DNA from: an uncultured Oscillospiraceae bacterium
Lineage (GTDB): Bacteria; Bacillota; Clostridia; Oscillospirales; Oscillospiraceae
Length of the DNA: 6,057 bases
NCBI GenBank assembly: GCA_944385775.1
Contig: CALWYM010000016.1
Coordinates: 1-6,057 of the forward strand
Direction: 5' to 3'
A program made the translations under genes and the position numbers. This document shows positions 4,990 to 6,057 of this stretch, one piece after another; positions within the stretch are counted from its first letter, which is position 1, and each line of letters begins with the position of its first letter. Under the pieces are notes generated by a model. The model searched no databases and was not told the origin of the DNA. It saw only the letters and a program-made list of their open reading frames with translations.

Positions 4990-6057
4990 ATGAGTATTTT
5001 ATCTATTGCTACGCTGTTTGGAGGCTTGGCCTTCTTTCTTTATGGAATGAACGTTATGAGCTCAGGGCTCGAAAAAACAACGGGAGGCAAGCTTGAAAGC
5101 CTTCTTCGTAAAATGACATCTAATCTTTTTGTAAGTCTTCTTCTCGGTATGGGTATTACTATCGCCATTCAGTCGTCCTCGGCTCTTACCGTTATGCTGG
5201 TTGGTCTTGTTAACTCCGGAATAATGGAGCTTGGTCAGACAATAGGCGTTATTATGGGTTCCAACATCGGAACGACTCTTACCGCATGGATTTTAAGTCT
5301 TACGGGAATTGAAAGTGACAATTTACTTCTTAGTCTTGCAAAGCCGGAGAACTTTTCACCTATTATAGCTTTTATAGGCATCATGCTTATGATGACCTCT
5401 AAAAGCAGCAGAAAGAAAAGCCTCGGCTCTATTTTTGTTGGCTTTTCCATACTTATGTACGGTATGGAGCTTATGGGAGACGCCATGGCTCCTTTGGCGG
5501 ATATGCCGGAATTTTACGAAATCCTCACTGCTTTTAATAATCCAATCCTGGGTGTACTTACAGGCGCTATTTTTACGGGAATTATCCAGAGCTCTGCTGC
5601 CTCTGTTGGTATTCTTCAGGTTCTGAGCCAGACCGGCGGAATAACTTACGGAATGGCAATACCTATAATTATGGGACAAAATATAGGTACCTGCGTAACC
5701 GCTATAATTTCCAGCATTGGCGTTAACAAAAGTGCAAAAAGGGTTTCAGTCATACACATTTCATTTAATATTATAGGTACAGTGGTATGCCTTATCGTTT
5801 TTTACGGTCTGAACGCAATATTCCATTTTGCGATAACCACAAGCGCCATTGATCCGGTAGGCATTGCGGCGGTTCACAGTATCTTTAATGTTGTTACAAC
5901 CATAATGCTTCTTCCGTTCAGAAAGACATTGGAAAAAATTGCGTATATGGTTATTAAAGACGACTCTCAGGAGGAAAAATTCAGTTTTATCGACCAGCGT
6001 CTTATAAACACACCGTCAGTGGCTGTTCAGGAGTGCCGCATTAAGTCTGTTGAGATG
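4990..6057 (+). CDS. Na+/phosphate cotransporter family protein (NptA/YjbB type), 3' end outside window
   Basis: The reading frame runs open from ATG 4990 to the window edge (356 codons, no stop), set by GGAGTG (4977-4982) 7 nt upstream. It is an integral membrane protein of the Na_Pi_cotrans family (PF02690), with two inverted halves. The first has IQSSS at 60-64 and GSNIGTT at 90-96. The second has IQSSA at 199-203 and GQNIGTC at 229-235. These paired QSS motifs are the hallmark of the type II Na+/Pi transporter fold. Hydrophobic segments continue to about residue 311. From about 331 the chain turns hydrophilic (FIDQRLINTPSVAV), the usual start of the PhoU-like tail; full-length relatives are about 540-600 residues. 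Expected role: sodium-coupled phosphate movement, as import or overflow export. A Pho box-like array precedes it. Confidence 0.93.
   Translation, partial: MSILSIATLFGGLAFFLYGMNVMSSGLEKTTGGKLESLLRKMTSNLFVSLLLGMGITIAIQSSSALTVMLVGLVNSGIMELGQTIGVIMGSNIGTTLTAWILSLTGIESDNLLLSLAKPENFSPIIAFIGIMLMMTSKSSRKKSLGSIFVGFSILMYGMELMGDAMAPLADMPEFYEILTAFNNPILGVLTGAIFTGIIQSSAASVGILQVLSQTGGITYGMAIPIIMGQNIGTCVTAIISSIGVNKSAKRVSVIHISFNIIGTVVCLIVFYGLNAIFHFAITTSAIDPVGIAAVHSIFNVVTTIMLLPFRKTLEKIAYMVIKDDSQEEKFSFIDQRLINTPSVAVQECRIKSVEM

Noticed and set aside
5235..5679. Open frames on both strands inside 5235-5679
   Set aside because: They are shadows of the transporter frame, whose paired QSS and NIGT motifs are unmistakable.

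Overview
The window looks like a chromosomal segment from a low-to-moderate GC Firmicute, most likely a clostridial (Lachnospiraceae-like) bacterium. The signs are strong GGAGG-type ribosome sites, sigma-A-like promoters, U-tract hairpin terminators, tRNA genes with encoded CCA ends, and the gene types present. The species assignment is inference; nothing in the sequence names the organism.

Layout, left to right. Positions 1-338 hold the end of a tRNA operon: the 3' part of a probable tRNA-Thr, then complete tRNA-His(GTG), tRNA-Gln(TTG) and tRNA-Lys(TTT). A perfect 16-bp-stem palindrome sits directly behind tRNA-His. Two hairpins with U tracts (340-373 and 398-434) follow the tRNAs. Next is a complete glutamine-hydrolysing asparagine synthetase gene (asnB, 516-2360, + strand). 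It converges on a minus-strand gene (2440-3222) across a bidirectional terminator at 2362-2396. The minus-strand gene encodes a small membrane-anchored protein with an N-terminal zinc ribbon, one membrane helix, a Thr/Asp/Pro repeat linker and a C-terminal Ig-like (Big_2) domain.

The roughly 260-bp divergent region at 3223-3481 carries a good promoter for each flanking gene and several short repeats. To its right is a complete MocR/GabR-type regulator (3482-4876), a winged-helix DNA-binding domain fused to a PLP-dependent aminotransferase fold. After a 113-bp gap comes a Na+/phosphate cotransporter of the NptA/YjbB (PF02690) type (4990-6057), cut by the window end just as its PhoU-like tail begins.

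How the genes relate: there is no obvious single pathway. asnB and the zinc-ribbon gene share only a terminator. The zinc-ribbon gene and the MocR gene share a divergent control region. The clearest regulatory signal is in front of the phosphate transporter: four TTHAYA-like half-sites at exact 11-nt steps, matching the known PhoP (Pho box) arrangement of Bacillus and placed properly relative to a -10 element. That suggests phosphate-starvation control. I found no mobile element, CRISPR array or defence system, and no convincing wholly new system.
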